DNA of 64,000 nt from Serratia sp. UGAL515B_01 (GCF_033095805.1 NZ_CP109901.1:2542001-2606000), one strand, 5' to 3'. Numbered from the stretch's first letter, positions 10,252 to 19,634 are shown. Notes: generated from the sequence alone by a model not told the origin. Program-made: numbers and translations.

Positions 10252-12102
10252 TTAAACCTCATCCACAGAATGGCCAGCCAGCGCACGGCGAATGGAGGCA
10301 TCCATACGGCGCGCGGCAAAATCTTGGGTTGTTGCATCAACTTTCTTTATTGCGTCTTCGATCACTGTAGGCTCATGACTCTGCATGCTCGCTTGCAGAT
10401 TTGCTACCGCGCCGTCGATCGCCTGACGTTCTTCTTCACTCAGCAGAGCGGCATCACTGGCTAGAGCCCCTTGCAAACTTTCCAGCACACGCGAGGCCTC
10501 AACCCGTTGTTCAGCCAGTTTGCGTGCCCCAATATCACTTTGTGCATTAGCCATGGAATCCTTGAGCATACTGGCAATTTCGGTATCGGAGAGACCATAA
10601 GACGGCTTCACTTGGATAGAGGCTTCAACGCCGGTAGATTTTTCCATCGCCGTGACGCTCAGCAGACCGTCTGCATCTACCTGAAAAGTCACCCGAATAT
10701 GTGCACCGCCCGCAGGCAGTGGGGGTAAACCTCGCAGAGTAAAACGAGCCAGTGAACGGCAGTCCTGTACCAGTTCCCTTTCGCCCTGCAATACGTGGAT
10801 CATCATGCCACTCTGGCCATCTTTAAAGGTCGTGAACTCTTGGGCACGTGCAACCGGAATAGTGGTATTACGTGGGATCACTTTTTCTACCAGTCCGCCC
10901 ATAGTTTCTAACCCGAGCGATAGCGGGATCACATCAAGCAGCAGCATATCGCTATCCGGCTTATTACCTACCAGAATATCTGCCTGAATAGCTGCACCGA
11001 TAGCCACCACTTTATCCGGATCGATTGACGTCAGCGGCATACGGCCGAAAAACTCACCGACTTGTTCACGCACCAAGGGAACACGCGTGGAGCCACCAAC
11101 CATAACCACTTCCAGCACTTCTTCGGCACTGACTCCTGCATCTTTTAACGCACGGCGACAAGCCATTAAGGTGCGTTTTACTAACGGAGCGATCAGCGTT
11201 TCAAATTGCGCAAGGGTGACGTCACCTTGCCAACCGCCAATATCGACCTGTGCACTTTGCGCCTCACTGAGTGTAATCTTGACTGCCACTGCCGCATCCA
11301 GCAATTGGCGCTGCAGAGCGTGATCGCTGCGATCCACAATCTCCGCCTGTTCACGTAACCAGTCAGCCAGCAAATTATCGAAATCATCACCACCAAGTGC
11401 AGAGTCGCCACCGGTAGCCAGCACTTCAAACACACCACGGCTGAGACGCAGTATAGAAATGTCAAAGGTACCACCGCCCAGATCGTAGACAGCAATGACC
11501 CCTTCCTGACCAGAATCCAACCCATAAGCAATCGCCGCTGCCGTTGGTTCATTCAACAAACGCAATACATGCAGACCCGCAAGACGTGCGGCATCCTTGG
11601 TTCCCTGCCGTTGAGCGTCATCAAAATAGGCAGGCACGGTGATCACAACGCCATCGAGTTCGCCTTCCAAAGCGGCGGTGGCGCGTGAGGCGAGTTCTCT
11701 GAGAATATCGGCAGACACGCTAACCGGATTAAGCAAACCCGCGGCAGTTGCGATCATCGGCAAACCATTTTCGCTGGCCTGAAACTGATAAGGCAGATTT
11801 GGATAGCGTTGTTGTACATCAACCAGAGAGCGGCCCATCATTCGTTTCACGGAACTGATCGTATTAGTAGGATCCTGTGCAGCCTGCGCACGTGCAGCCC
11901 AACCGACGTCGCGTTTGGTGGTCTGATAGTGCACAACGGAGGGCAACAAATACCGCCCTTCAGCATCAGCCAGCGTTTCAGCCTGCCCGCTGCGCACCGT
12001 GGCTACCAGCGAATTGGTAGTGCCCAAGTCAATCCCCACAGCCAGACGACGCTGATGTGGTGCTGCACTGAGGCCAGGCTCACTAATTTGTAATAAAGCC
12101 AT
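10252..12102 (-). CDS. hscA: HscA, Hsp70-type chaperone for Fe-S cluster transfer
   Basis: Specialised Hsp70 that, with HscB, releases clusters from IscU by binding its LPPVK peptide; that peptide is present in the IscU of this window. The ATPase domain carries [17 protein letters not shown] (from about residue 23), [15 protein letters not shown] and [10 protein letters not shown]. The substrate-binding domain starts around residue 390, and the lid is Ala- and Gln-rich. The 616 residues match E. coli. It lies 35 bp after hscB. Confidence 0.98.
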   Translation of the reverse strand: MALLQISEPGLSAAPHQRRLAVGIDLGTTNSLVATVRSGQAETLADAEGRYLLPSVVHYQTTKRDVGWAARAQAAQDPTNTISSVKRMMGRSLVDVQQRYPNLPYQFQASENGLPMIATAAGLLNPVSVSADILRELASRATAALEGELDGVVITVPAYFDDAQRQGTKDAARLAGLHVLRLLNEPTAAAIAYGLDSGQEGVIAVYDLGGGTFDISILRLSRGVFEVLATGGDSALGGDDFDNLLADWLREQAEIVDRSDHALQRQLLDAAVAVKITLSEAQSAQVDIGGWQGDVTLAQFETLIAPLVKRTLMACRRALKDAGVSAEEVLEVVMVGGSTRVPLVREQVGEFFGRMPLTSIDPDKVVAIGAAIQADILVGNKPDSDMLLLDVIPLSLGLETMGGLVEKVIPRNTTIPVARAQEFTTFKDGQSGMMIHVLQGERELVQDCRSLARFTLRGLPPLPAGGAHIRVTFQVDADGLLSVTAMEKSTGVEASIQVKPSYGLSDTEIASMLKDSMANAQSDIGARKLAEQRVEASRVLESLQGALASDAALLSEEERQAIDGAVANLQASMQSHEPTVIEDAIKKVDATTQDFAARRMDASIRRALAGHSVDEV

Positions 12103-12137
12103 ATATTGAAACTTCCAAAATCAGATTCAAAAACGTG

Positions 12138-12659
12138 TTACTCAAAACCCAGCAGTTTTTCTTCGAGTTGTTCAACCTGTTGCCGGAGTTTGTCCAAGAA
12201 ACGCAGTTTACGTACAGTATCGGCCGCTTGTGACCATTGCTGGCTGTCCAGTTCTTGAACCATCTGTGTACTACGCTGTTTAAACGAGTTATCCAAGCGC
12301 GCAGAAAAAGCGGCCAGTGCACTTTCGGCATCTGGCTTACGTTCAATAGCATCAAGTTCTTCACGCAACTCCAGTTGTTCCATAAGGAATGTAGTGTCGC
12401 GCATTGTATGTTGCTCATTACCCAAATCAAAACCGTGCAAAGATAACATATACTCGGCGCGTTTTAATGGGTGCTTCAGCGATTGATAGGCTTCATTTAT
12501 GGTTGCTGCCTGTTGTAACGCCATCAGGCGTTCACGCTCAGGTTGGAGGGCATTACGATCGGGGTGGAATTGACGTTGCAAATCCTGGTAGCGCGAGGTA
12601 AGCAGGCTGCCATCTACACTGAAGCGAACTGGCAACCCGAATAAGGTAAAGTGATCCAT
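12138..12659 (-). CDS. hscB: HscB, J-domain co-chaperone
   Basis: DnaJ-type partner of HscA that delivers IscU. The N-terminal J domain has the HPD tripeptide at H32-P33-D34, and the C-terminal three-helix domain (about residues 85-173) binds IscU. The length of 173 residues is close to the 171 of E. coli. It lies 68 bp downstream of iscA in the isc operon. Confidence 0.97.
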   Translation of the reverse strand: MDHFTLFGLPVRFSVDGSLLTSRYQDLQRQFHPDRNALQPERERLMALQQAATINEAYQSLKHPLKRAEYMLSLHGFDLGNEQHTMRDTTFLMEQLELREELDAIERKPDAESALAAFSARLDNSFKQRSTQMVQELDSQQWSQAADTVRKLRFLDKLRQQVEQLEEKLLGFE

Positions 12660-12727
12660 AGCGTGCTCTGGGCGTTATCGTGATGATTAAGATTCCCCCG
12701 TACACCACGGGGGAGCACGACGGACTG

Positions 12728-13051
12728 TCAGACGTTAAAACTTTCGCCGCAGCCACACTCGCTTGAGACGTTCGGGTTGTTGAACTTGAAGCCTTCGTTC
12801 AGACCTTCCTTGACAAAATCAAGCTCGGTACCGTCAAGATAGACCAGACTCTTGCCGTCAATGATCACCTTGACACCCTTGTCTTCAAAAACGACATCGT
12901 CATCGTTCGTTTCATCAACAAATTCGAGCACATACGCCATTCCTGAACAACCGGAAGTTCGTACACCCAAACGTAGGCCGAGACCTTTGCCGCGGTGATG
13001 CAAAAATGCCTGAACACGCTGCGCGGCGCTGTCGCTCATGGTAATCGACAT
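12728..13051 (-). CDS. iscA: IscA, A-type iron-sulfur carrier
   Basis: A-type carrier that accepts clusters or iron and passes them to apo-proteins. The three conserved cysteines are in SGCSGMAY (C35) and ECGCGES (C99, C101). I set the start at the ATG 13049-13051 ([13 protein letters not shown]), which follows a GAGG site by five bases and gives the usual 107 residues. The frame is open further upstream, but that part is read out of an ERIC element. The 176-bp gap to iscU, filled by this ERIC, is far larger than in E. coli. Confidence 0.96.
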   Translation of the reverse strand: MSITMSDSAAQRVQAFLHHRGKGLGLRLGVRTSGCSGMAYVLEFVDETNDDDVVFEDKGVKVIIDGKSLVYLDGTELDFVKEGLNEGFKFNNPNVSSECGCGESFNV

Positions 13052-13098
13052 AACAACCTCATTCAAAGCCCGTTTAGCCGGGCTAAATAGCTCATGAA

Positions 13099-13226
13099 TA
13101 GACTCTAGGCAATTCGAGTTACAGGAAGATGGCAAAGTCGTGAGTCCCCAGTAACATAGATAAACTAGGCAACTGGGGTGAACAGGTTCAGCCAACGCAC
13201 ATGCAACTAGAAGTACGACGAGTATA
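13099..13226. repeat. ERIC element inside the isc operon, between iscU and iscA
   Basis: An ERIC-length sequence starts near GACTCTAGGCAATTCGAGTT and ends GTACGACGAGTATA, with the inner CCAACGCACATGCAACT typical of ERIC. It ends 1 bp from the iscU stop codon. It therefore lies within the transcribed operon and separates iscSU from iscA-hscBA-fdx. Confidence 0.88.
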
Positions 13227-13227
13227 A

Positions 13228-13614
13228 CTACTTGGCGCTGTGTTTGCTCTTATAGTCAGCGATAGCTGCTTTAATAGCGTCTTCTGCCAGGATTGAGCAG
13301 TGAATTTTAACCGGTGGCAATTCCAGCTCTTCAGCGATCTGAGTGTTTTTGATTGCTTCGGCCTGATCGAGTGATTTGCCTTTCATCCACTCGGTCACCA
13401 GAGAACTGGATGCAATTGCTGACCCACAACCATAGGTCTTAAAGCGAGCATCTTCAATAATGCCTTCATTATTGACTTTGATCTGTAGCTTCATTACGTC
13501 ACCACAGGCTGGTGCACCCACCATGCCGCTACCGACGGTAGGATCTTCGTTATCAAAAGATCCCACATTGCGTGGATTTTCGTAGTGATCGATTACTTTT
13601 TCGCTGTAAGCCAT
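13228..13614 (-). CDS. iscU: IscU, Fe-S cluster scaffold
   Basis: Scaffold on which [2Fe-2S] and [4Fe-4S] clusters are built from IscS-derived sulfur. The three ligand cysteines are in PACGD (C37), YGCGSA (C63) and VKIHCS (C106). The LPPVK motif recognised by HscA directly precedes the last one. At 128 residues it is the standard length. It starts 24 bp after iscS. Confidence 0.98.
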   Translation of the reverse strand: MAYSEKVIDHYENPRNVGSFDNEDPTVGSGMVGAPACGDVMKLQIKVNNEGIIEDARFKTYGCGSAIASSSLVTEWMKGKSLDQAEAIKNTQIAEELELPPVKIHCSILAEDAIKAAIADYKSKHSAK

Positions 13615-13638
13615 AACGTGACTCCTGAATACTGAGAA

Positions 13639-14853
13639 TTAATGATGTGCCCATTCGATGCTGTTGATATCCACGCCCTGTTTGAACATTTCCCACAATG
13701 GGGAAAGATCACGCAGACGGCCAATGGATTTACGCACCAGCGAAATGGCGTAATCGATCTCTTCTTCGGTGGTGAATCGCCCCAGAGAAAAACGGATCGA
13801 GCTGTGTGCTAACTCGTCATTCATACCCAATGCACGCAACACGTAGGAAGGTTCGAGGCTGGCAGAAGTACAAGCAGAACCAGAGGATACCGCGAGGTCT
13901 TTCAGCGCCATGATCAACGATTCGCCTTCAACATAGTTGAAGCTAACGTTGAGAATGTTCGGTGCACCGTGTTCCAGATCGCCGTTGAGATACACTTCTT
14001 CCATATCTTTCACGCCGTTCCACAGACGATCGCGTAAGGCACGCAGACGTGGCATTTCAGTCGCCATTTCTTCTTTTGCAATACGGTAGGCTTCACCCAT
14101 GCCGACAATCTGGTGAACTGGCAATGTTCCAGAACGCATACCGCGCTCATGACCACCGCCGTGGATCTGGGCTTCAATACGGATGCGCGGTTTACGGCGC
14201 ACATAGAGAGCACCAATGCCTTTCGGACCATAAATCTTGTGGCCGGTAAAGGACATCAGGTCAACCTTCAGAGTACTCAGGTCAATTGGCAGTTTACCTA
14301 CGCTCTGGGTGGCGTCGACATGGAAAACGATCCCGTGCGCACGGCACATTTCGCCAATCGTTTGAATATCTTGTACCACGCCAATTTCGTTGTTTATATG
14401 CATGATGGAAACCAGAATGGTGTCTTCACGCATTGCGCTTTTGAGCACATTAAGGTCGATAATCCCGTTGCTCTGTGGTGCCAGATAGGTCACTTCAAAA
14501 CCTTCACGCTCAAGCTGGCGGCAAGTATCCAACACGGCTTTATGTTCAGTCTTGCAGGTGATGATGTGCTTGCCTTTCTTCTGATAGAAATTGGCAGCGC
14601 CTTTGATCGCCAGATTGTTGGATTCGGTTGCCCCGGAGGTGAAAACAATTTCACGCGGATCTGCCCCAACCAGTTCTGCGACTTGGTTACGGGCGATATC
14701 GACAGCCTCTTCCGCCTGCCACCCGAAACGGTGGGAACGGGAAGCTGGGTTACCGAAAGTACCGTCCAGGGTCAAACACTGCATCATCTTCTCGGCTACA
14801 CGCGGATCGACCGGAGTTGTTGCCGAGTAGTCCAGATAAATCGGTAATTTCAT
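13639..14853 (-). CDS. iscS: IscS cysteine desulfurase
   Basis: PLP enzyme that removes sulfur from cysteine and feeds Fe-S assembly, tRNA thiolation and cofactor synthesis. The PLP lysine is in the [12 protein letters not shown] motif near residue 206. The active-site cysteine is in [10 protein letters not shown] near residue 328. The length is 404 residues, as in E. coli, and the C-terminus ends SIEWAHH, the IscU-binding tail. It follows iscR by 56 bp. Confidence 0.98.
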   Translation of the reverse strand: MKLPIYLDYSATTPVDPRVAEKMMQCLTLDGTFGNPASRSHRFGWQAEEAVDIARNQVAELVGADPREIVFTSGATESNNLAIKGAANFYQKKGKHIITCKTEHKAVLDTCRQLEREGFEVTYLAPQSNGIIDLNVLKSAMREDTILVSIMHINNEIGVVQDIQTIGEMCRAHGIVFHVDATQSVGKLPIDLSTLKVDLMSFTGHKIYGPKGIGALYVRRKPRIRIEAQIHGGGHERGMRSGTLPVHQIVGMGEAYRIAKEEMATEMPRLRALRDRLWNGVKDMEEVYLNGDLEHGAPNILNVSFNYVEGESLIMALKDLAVSSGSACTSASLEPSYVLRALGMNDELAHSSIRFSLGRFTTEEEIDYAISLVRKSIGRLRDLSPLWEMFKQGVDINSIEWAHH

Positions 14854-14909
14854 TGCTCTTTTGCTCCGTACATCACTTCCAAAAACGAGTAAGATTTATC
14901 GCCAGCGAC

Positions 14910-15404
14910 TTATGCGCGCAGATTAACGTTGATCGTTTCCTGCTGGCGCCCTTTGGCCGTGCGGCGTGTGTCGTTGTTTTGACGATCTGCCACGTCCAAC
15001 ACTTCCTGGTTGTTCACCAGTTCAGCCAACGTAATGTTGTTCAAAAAGCCGCTAATGCGCTCACTCAGATCGCGCCATAGTGTATGCGTCAGGCAGCGAT
15101 CACCTCCCTGACAACCTTCTTTGCCTTGGCAACGGGTAGCATCTACAGATTCATCAACAGCCGATATAACCGCTCCAACGGCGATCTCACCAGCGTCTTT
15201 ACCCAGCAGATAACCACCACCTGGCCCACGTACGCTGGCCACTAAGCCATTCTTGCGCAGACGCGAAAACAGTTGTTCCAGATAAGAGAGCGAAATACCT
15301 TGGCGTTCAGAAATATCTGCCAGTGGTACCGGCCCTTCCTGGGAATGTAATGCCACATCGAGCATTGCGGTTACGGCATAACGGCCTTTGGATGTCAATC
15401 TCAT
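14910..15404 (-). CDS. iscR: IscR, Rrf2-family [2Fe-2S] regulator
   Basis: Represses its own operon when loaded with a [2Fe-2S] cluster and controls other genes in the apo form. The N-terminal winged helix-turn-helix begins [20 protein letters not shown]. The cluster ligands are the three cysteines in [13 protein letters not shown] (about 92-104) and the nearby histidine of the LTH motif. The 164 residues are near the E. coli length. Two type 1 IscR sites lie directly upstream, consistent with feedback repression. Confidence 0.97.
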   Translation of the reverse strand: MRLTSKGRYAVTAMLDVALHSQEGPVPLADISERQGISLSYLEQLFSRLRKNGLVASVRGPGGGYLLGKDAGEIAVGAVISAVDESVDATRCQGKEGCQGGDRCLTHTLWRDLSERISGFLNNITLAELVNNQEVLDVADRQNNDTRRTAKGRQQETINVNLRA

Positions 15405-15447
15405 AGCTAAATGGTTACCAGTTGGTCAAATATGTAGAAAGTTTGAC

Positions 15448-15472
15448 ATTCCTGAGTAAAACAGTCAACTAT
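15448..15472 (-). promoter_or_regulatory. IscR type 1 operator overlapping the iscR promoter (proximal)
   Basis: Read on the minus strand the 25-bp site begins ATAGTTGACTG and ends CTCAGGAAT. It matches 23 of 25 positions of the type 1 consensus ATASYYGACTRWWWYAGTCRRSTAT. It contains a TTGACT that can serve as -35; 17 bp further is CAAACT preceded by TG, a weak extended -10, so bound IscR would block polymerase. Confidence 0.85.
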
Positions 15473-15497
15473 TTACCCTAGTAATTTACTCAAGTAT
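15473..15497 (-). promoter_or_regulatory. IscR type 1 operator (distal, abutting the first)
   Basis: On the minus strand the site begins ATACTTGAGTA and ends CTAGGGTAA. It matches 21 of 25 consensus positions and abuts the proximal site without a spacer, giving a tandem pair upstream of iscR. Confidence 0.7.
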
Positions 15498-15585
15498 TAG
15501 CGCTTTTATGCTTTGTCACAATCGATGCATATAAAATACATCTTACAATTAGCGGACAACTAATGCTAACCCTCTTCTGAGAGCT

Positions 15586-16326
15586 CTAAAATCCATTACC
15601 CTGCTGTTTGTCCTGCTTTTCAATCGACGTCAGCATACCACGCAAAATATTCAATTCCTGCGTCTCCGGACGAGCCCTGGCAAAAAGACGGCGCAAACGG
15701 CTCATCACCTGCCCGGGATGCGCAGCTCGGATAAAACCAGTATGGACAAGCGTCTGCTCCAGATGTTGATAAAAGCGTTCGAGATCGTCTACCAACGGAT
15801 AATCTGGCTCTTCCAATACTGGCTCTTTTGCCTGCTGACGCTCAAGATAAGCAACACGCACTTCATACGCCAGGATCTGCACCGCCATAGCCAAATTCAA
15901 CGAGCTATAGTCCGGGTTGGCAGGTATGGCGACATGATAGTGACACTTTTGCAATTCATCATTCGTTAAACCAACACGCTCGCGGCCAAAAACCAAGGCA
16001 ACGGGCCCCTGCACCTCTTCATGTACCGCACGCACTCCACATTCGCGAGGTTCCAACATCGGCCAGGGCAAAGTGCGCGAACGGGCACTGGTGCCAACCA
16101 CCAGACGACAACCTGCAATGGCTTCATCAAAGGTATCAACAAGAGTAGCGTTACCAATAACGTCGCTGGCACCTGCAGCTAGGGCAATCGCCTGAGAATC
16201 GGGTTTAACCAGTGGATTGACCAGATAAAGATTGGTTAATCCCATGGTTTTCATGGCACGGGCCGTCGAGCCCATATTACCGGTATGAGAGGTTTCAACC
16301 AGGACAATGCGGATATTGTGCAACAT
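15586..16326 (-). CDS. trmJ: TrmJ, tRNA (cytidine/uridine-2'-O)-methyltransferase
   Basis: SPOUT-class methyltransferase that adds a 2'-O-methyl group at position 32 of several tRNAs. The N-terminal domain (about residues 1-160) carries the SPOUT motifs: [33 protein letters not shown] and [19 protein letters not shown], the last forming the knot and SAM site. The 246 residues match E. coli. It lies upstream of iscR on the same strand, 181 bp from it, and is divergent from suhB. Confidence 0.96.
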   Translation of the reverse strand: MLHNIRIVLVETSHTGNMGSTARAMKTMGLTNLYLVNPLVKPDSQAIALAAGASDVIGNATLVDTFDEAIAGCRLVVGTSARSRTLPWPMLEPRECGVRAVHEEVQGPVALVFGRERVGLTNDELQKCHYHVAIPANPDYSSLNLAMAVQILAYEVRVAYLERQQAKEPVLEEPDYPLVDDLERFYQHLEQTLVHTGFIRAAHPGQVMSRLRRLFARARPETQELNILRGMLTSIEKQDKQQGNGF

Positions 16327-16403
16327 ACAAACTCTAAGTTTTGCGGAAAATCATAGTATCTTAACACAAGAGGAAGGTATTAGGTATTTTGCCGAACACC
16401 TGC

Positions 16404-16434
16404 TATACTTCGCGCCGTTTCCTGTTCTTTAACA
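16404..16434 (+). promoter_or_regulatory. suhB promoter -10 and boxA-like leader element
   Basis: TGCTATACT (extended -10, TATACT at 16404-16409) is followed by TGTTCTTTAACA at 16423-16434, which differs by one base from the rRNA boxA TGCTCTTTAACA. In E. coli, NusB/NusE bind a boxA in the suhB leader and repress suhB, and SuhB acts with the Nus complex, so the same feedback is likely here. No good -35 was seen. Confidence 0.72.
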
Positions 16435-16451
16435 TTCTGTGGAAGATACCC

Positions 16452-17255
16452 ATGCATCCGATGCTGACTATCGCCGTGCGCGCTGCGCGCAAGGCTGGTA
16501 ACCTGATTGCCAAAAATTACGAGACACCAGACGCTGTAGAAACGACCCAAAAAGGGTTAAATGATTTTGTTACGAATGTCGATCGCGATGCAGAGCGTCT
16601 AATTATCGAAATCATCCGTAAGTCTTACCCAAAACACACCATTATTGGTGAAGAGTGCGGTGAGTTGGTGGGCGAAGATCAAGATGTGCAATGGGTAATT
16701 GATCCACTGGATGGCACTGCTAACTTCATAAAACGTTTCCCACACTTCTCTGTCTCTATCGCCGTACGCATCAAAGGCCGTACAGAAGTCGCTGTAGTTT
16801 ACGATCCGATGCGCAATGAACTGTTCACCGCTACCCGTGGTCAAGGTGCGCAGCTCAACGGTTATCGCCTGCGCGGTACCAATGCCAAAGATCTGGACGG
16901 TACCATCCTTGCTACCGGATTCCCATTCAAAGTCAAACAACATGCTCCGGCTTATATCACCCTGCTTGGCAAACTGTTTACCCAGTGCGCAGACTTCCGC
17001 CGCACCGGTTCTGCCGCGCTAGACCTGGCTTACGTCGCCGCTGGTCGCGTTGATGGTTTCTTTGAGATTGGCCTGAAGCCGTGGGATTTTGCCGCTGGCG
17101 AACTTCTGGTTCGTGAGTCCGGTGGTTTGGTCACCGACTTTGTAGGCGGGCACAACCACTTAAGTTCTGGCAACGTGGTTGCCGGAAACCCACGCGTAGT
17201 GAAATCTTTACTTTCCGCCATGCGTGAAGAACTGAGTGAAGCACTGAAGCGTTAA
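16452..17255 (+). CDS. suhB: SuhB, inositol-1-monophosphatase / Nus-complex factor
   Basis: Lithium-sensitive inositol monophosphatase family protein whose main role in enterobacteria is to support rRNA antitermination with NusA, B, E and G. The metal-binding motif DPLDGTANF begins at D84, with E67-E68 in the preceding GEECGE motif; the second signature is KPWDFAAGELLVRESGG. The ATG at 16452 gives 267 residues, identical in length to E. coli. The frame is open upstream, but that part covers the promoter and boxA. An ERIC-like repeat begins 2 bp after the stop codon. Confidence 0.97.
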   Translation: MHPMLTIAVRAARKAGNLIAKNYETPDAVETTQKGLNDFVTNVDRDAERLIIEIIRKSYPKHTIIGEECGELVGEDQDVQWVIDPLDGTANFIKRFPHFSVSIAVRIKGRTEVAVVYDPMRNELFTATRGQGAQLNGYRLRGTNAKDLDGTILATGFPFKVKQHAPAYITLLGKLFTQCADFRRTGSAALDLAYVAAGRVDGFFEIGLKPWDFAAGELLVRESGGLVTDFVGGHNHLSSGNVVAGNPRVVKSLLSAMREELSEALKR

Positions 17256-17257
17256 TT

Positions 17258-17406
17258 TATATTCCCGAGTTCATTTAAGTTGCAGGACAAAACGCAATGG
17301 CGTTTTTGAACAGCCCTTACGCTGGCCCCGAAAGACCGCGGTATAGACTTGAGCCGACTAACGCGGCAAGCCAACACTCAGGCAACTTGAAAATATGACG
17401 AATATA
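17258..17406. repeat. Diverged ERIC-like element after suhB (about 149 bp)
   Basis: The ends TATATTCCCGAGTTCATTTAA and GAAAATATGACGAATATA match ERIC termini. The inside is longer and poorly conserved. It lies directly after the suhB stop codon and would be part of the suhB 3' untranslated region. Confidence 0.65.
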
Positions 17407-17431
17407 GCCGCCCATACGCCTAGGGCGGCTA

Positions 17432-17650
17432 TTACTCCATCACCCCCAGCTTAATGCCATATTTCTTGATTTTATAATGTAGTGTGGTGCGAGAAATACG
17501 TAGGTAGTTGGCCGCTCCAACTACGCGACCATTTGAACGGTTCAGCGCATTCACTATCAGTTGCCTTTCATACTCTTCCACCAGTTGATTCAGCTCACCA
17601 TGCGGCAGTTCAACCACCGAATTTTCCGCCTGCTTTTGTATCGTAAGCAC
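17432..17650 (-). pseudogene. 3' remnant of a sigma-54-dependent activator (Fis-type HTH)
   Basis: Only about 70 residues remain. The end is a Fis-family helix-turn-helix: ERQLIVNALNRSNGRVVGAA and then YLRISRTTLHYKIKKYGI. This is the usual C-terminal domain of sigma-54 (NtrC-class) activators. No receiver or AAA+ domain is present. The only upstream start is a GTG with an in-frame TAG immediately before it. The sequence continues directly into the tail of a membrane-protein gene on the other strand, so this is a deletion scar rather than a small intact gene. Confidence 0.75.
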
Positions 17651-17846
17651 CTATCCGCCAGAGTCCATTCCGTTCCGATCGCCGCTGTTCCCTTGGCTGG
17701 CGGGCTTTGCCATTGTGATGAATGTGTTGATCATCGGTGGAACCTGGCTAAGTCACGGTGGTGGCATTATGTTGACAAGCGAAGCTGTTTTGACAGCGAT
17801 TATCGTCTTCTCGTATTGCATTCGGGGCCAGCAACGGAAGAGTTAG
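17643..17846 (+). pseudogene. 3' remnant of a membrane transporter gene (possibly amino-acid permease type)
   Basis: The plus-strand frame at 17643-17846 encodes about 67 residues ending in TAG. It holds ESIPFRSPLFPWLAGFAIVM, a hydrophobic stretch (NVLIIGGTW), a second one (VLTAIIVFSYCI) and a basic tail. The FRSPLFPW-type turn followed by a hydrophobic helix resembles the last helices of APC-family permeases, but that match is tentative. There is no start codon or N-terminal part. Its stop lies beside the stop of the Ni/Co transporter gene. Confidence 0.5.
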
Positions 17847-18865
17847 CGGGCAAATGGGCGGATCCCGCCGCCAAACTCGGGTTGGGCACTGAAATATAGC
17901 AACACACCAGCAAACAACAGAATCAACCCGCCCGCCAACGCCAGCGATCCCCATGCAACGCTGCTCCAGGCTGCCGGGGCGCGTTGGCGGCTGATACGGA
18001 CCGCCAGCTTGCGGCTGAGGTGTACCAACAGCGCCAACAAAGAAATCGTCATTGACGTTCCCAGCGCCATCGCAAGCGCAGAAAATACGCCCCAGATAAA
18101 AACGCCAATGACTTTGGAAAACAGCAACACCAGGAGTGCCCCAGAGCAGGGTCTCATCCCCATAGCCAGCACGATCGTCGCTTTGGTACGCCAGTCATTT
18201 CCCGCCTGTAATTCATCGTCACTTGGCATGTGCCGATGGCCGCAGCCACAGCTAGCGCTATGTACGTGAGCCACCGCCAACGGTTGTAAACCGTTGATCC
18301 GCAATCTAGGAGTTGGCCGCATCGCTTTTACTGCCAGATACAAGCGTTTAATCGCCCGCCAACTTAGTAGCACACCAAGCAGCATCACCAGAATAAAACT
18401 GCCTTTTTCCAACCAGAATCCACTCTGATGTAATTGGCGCGAAGAGAGTTGTAACACTACTAATACCATCGTTACCAAAGCAATAGCGACGATCCCCTGC
18501 ATCAATGAAGCAGCAAAGGTTAATTTCAGGCTGCTTTTAAGCCGGGAAGGATGAGTGGCCAGATAGGTTGCAATCACCACTTTACCGTGCCCAGGACCAA
18601 GAGCATGTAATATGCCGTAGCCTAGGCTGAACAACATCAGCGCCGCGCCGGCCTCGTGAGGTGCCGATTTTACCTGTTGCAACAATGTTGCCATCTGCTG
18701 GTGTAAATCTTTCTGCCACACCACACTCTGCATCACTAATTGCGGCCAGTAGTGCCATACCAATTGCACACCTGCCACTAGCGCAATAAAAAACAACAGC
18801 AATGGCCACAAACTGAGCACCCAATGGCGCTTATTCGCAGGGTACTGACTAAACACTACTGACAT
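17843..18865 (-). CDS. Nickel/cobalt transporter of the RcnA/NicO family
   Basis: Integral inner-membrane protein of 340 residues. The N-terminal helix WVLSLWPLLLFFIALVAGV is followed by the family signature SLGYGILHALGPGHGKVVIA. A His/Cys-rich cytoplasmic loop (HVHSASCGCGHRHMP, about residues 200-214) precedes MGMRPCSGALLVLLFS, the second signature. The family moves Ni2+ or Co2+; the direction of transport is not deducible here. It overlaps the upstream DUF1007 gene by 10 bp, a pairing known in other gammaproteobacteria, which suggests the two work together. At its 3' end it overlaps the permease remnant by 4 bp. Confidence 0.85.
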   Translation of the reverse strand: MSVVFSQYPANKRHWVLSLWPLLLFFIALVAGVQLVWHYWPQLVMQSVVWQKDLHQQMATLLQQVKSAPHEAGAALMLFSLGYGILHALGPGHGKVVIATYLATHPSRLKSSLKLTFAASLMQGIVAIALVTMVLVVLQLSSRQLHQSGFWLEKGSFILVMLLGVLLSWRAIKRLYLAVKAMRPTPRLRINGLQPLAVAHVHSASCGCGHRHMPSDDELQAGNDWRTKATIVLAMGMRPCSGALLVLLFSKVIGVFIWGVFSALAMALGTSMTISLLALLVHLSRKLAVRISRQRAPAAWSSVAWGSLALAGGLILLFAGVLLYFSAQPEFGGGIRPFAR

Positions 18866-19491
18866 GACAGCATCACCCGTTGTGCAAATTGCTGCCCCAA
18901 GGCCAAATCCTCGCCAGGAGAGTCATTCTTATCGAGCGAGAGAGCATAAGCCTGCAATGATTTGTCCGGTTTTGGTGTCATCAGGCTGACTTTACATTGT
19001 TTATTCATTTCAGGTGGCAGGTGCAGTGCCTTTTTATCCTGATAGCTCATGTCAACAAAATAGGTAGGATCGTAAGTTGAGATTTCAAACGGTTTACCGG
19101 CCAACGGCTGCGCTTGAGCCAATGGCAACACAAACTCCAATACCGCCTTATGGCCTTGACGTGAAAGCTGATATTCGGTTGGCAGATTCAGATATTTCAG
19201 TGGCTTGCCATCACGGTAAATGTCAGTGAAGTAATGTTGCCCCAAAACGTTGGCCATCACTTCTGCCGCCAATTTTTTCCAGATTTCGGAATCGCTTTTA
19301 GCATTTTCCGCATCATACAGAAGGTCCGCAGAGGTGATTTCATCCATAACCCAAACCATTTTTAAACCCATCAATTTCTGATCCTTGGCGACAAAAGTGG
19401 TGTTCATATCAATGAAGCTGTGTGGGTGCGCTCCCACTCCAACGCTAAAAAGAATGAACAAAAAGGCCGCCAGTAAGCGTAATCTCGTCAT
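18856..19491 (-). CDS. DUF1007 periplasmic protein, partner of the Ni/Co transporter
   Basis: Exported protein of the DUF1007 family. The ATG at 19489-19491 starts a clear signal peptide (MTRLRLLAAFLFILFSVGVGA), and the mature protein begins with HPHSFID, a possible metal-binding N-terminus. The upstream extension of the frame lacks signal-peptide features, so this start (211 residues) is preferred; its ribosome site is weak. It overlaps the transporter gene by 10 bp and is very likely co-translated with it. A role in periplasmic metal binding is inferred from context. Confidence 0.8.
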   Translation of the reverse strand: MTRLRLLAAFLFILFSVGVGAHPHSFIDMNTTFVAKDQKLMGLKMVWVMDEITSADLLYDAENAKSDSEIWKKLAAEVMANVLGQHYFTDIYRDGKPLKYLNLPTEYQLSRQGHKAVLEFVLPLAQAQPLAGKPFEISTYDPTYFVDMSYQDKKALHLPPEMNKQCKVSLMTPKPDKSLQAYALSLDKNDSPGEDLALGQQFAQRVMLSCQ

Positions 19492-19560
19492 CAAAGCATA
19501 CTCAACATTGTTATAAAGTAACATATATCTCATCTAAACAAACTTTGAGAGTGAAATAAA

Positions 19561-19634
19561 TGTGACGAAAGTTATAAGCCCAAGCAAAAACAGAGGCAGC
19601 ACGGCCTTAGTACAAAGCCCTTTGCTATGCTTAA
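19561..19634 (+). promoter_or_regulatory. Putative csiE promoter: sigma-S-like -10 with CRP-like site
   Basis: CTATGCTTAA at 19625-19634 is one base off the sigma-S -10 pattern CTATACTTAA. TGTGACGAAAGTTATA at 19561-19576 has a perfect left CRP half-site but a poor right half; its centre would be near -71.5. E. coli csiE is stationary-phase induced and cAMP-dependent, so both signals fit. Confidence 0.45.

Noticed and set aside
12728..13195. Longer IscA beginning at 13195
   Set aside because: The extra 48 residues are translated from the ERIC element; a good ribosome site supports the 107-residue start.
14113..14847. Plus-strand open frame of 244 codons opposite iscS
   Set aside because: It mirrors the codon pattern of iscS on the other strand and shows no recognisable protein features.
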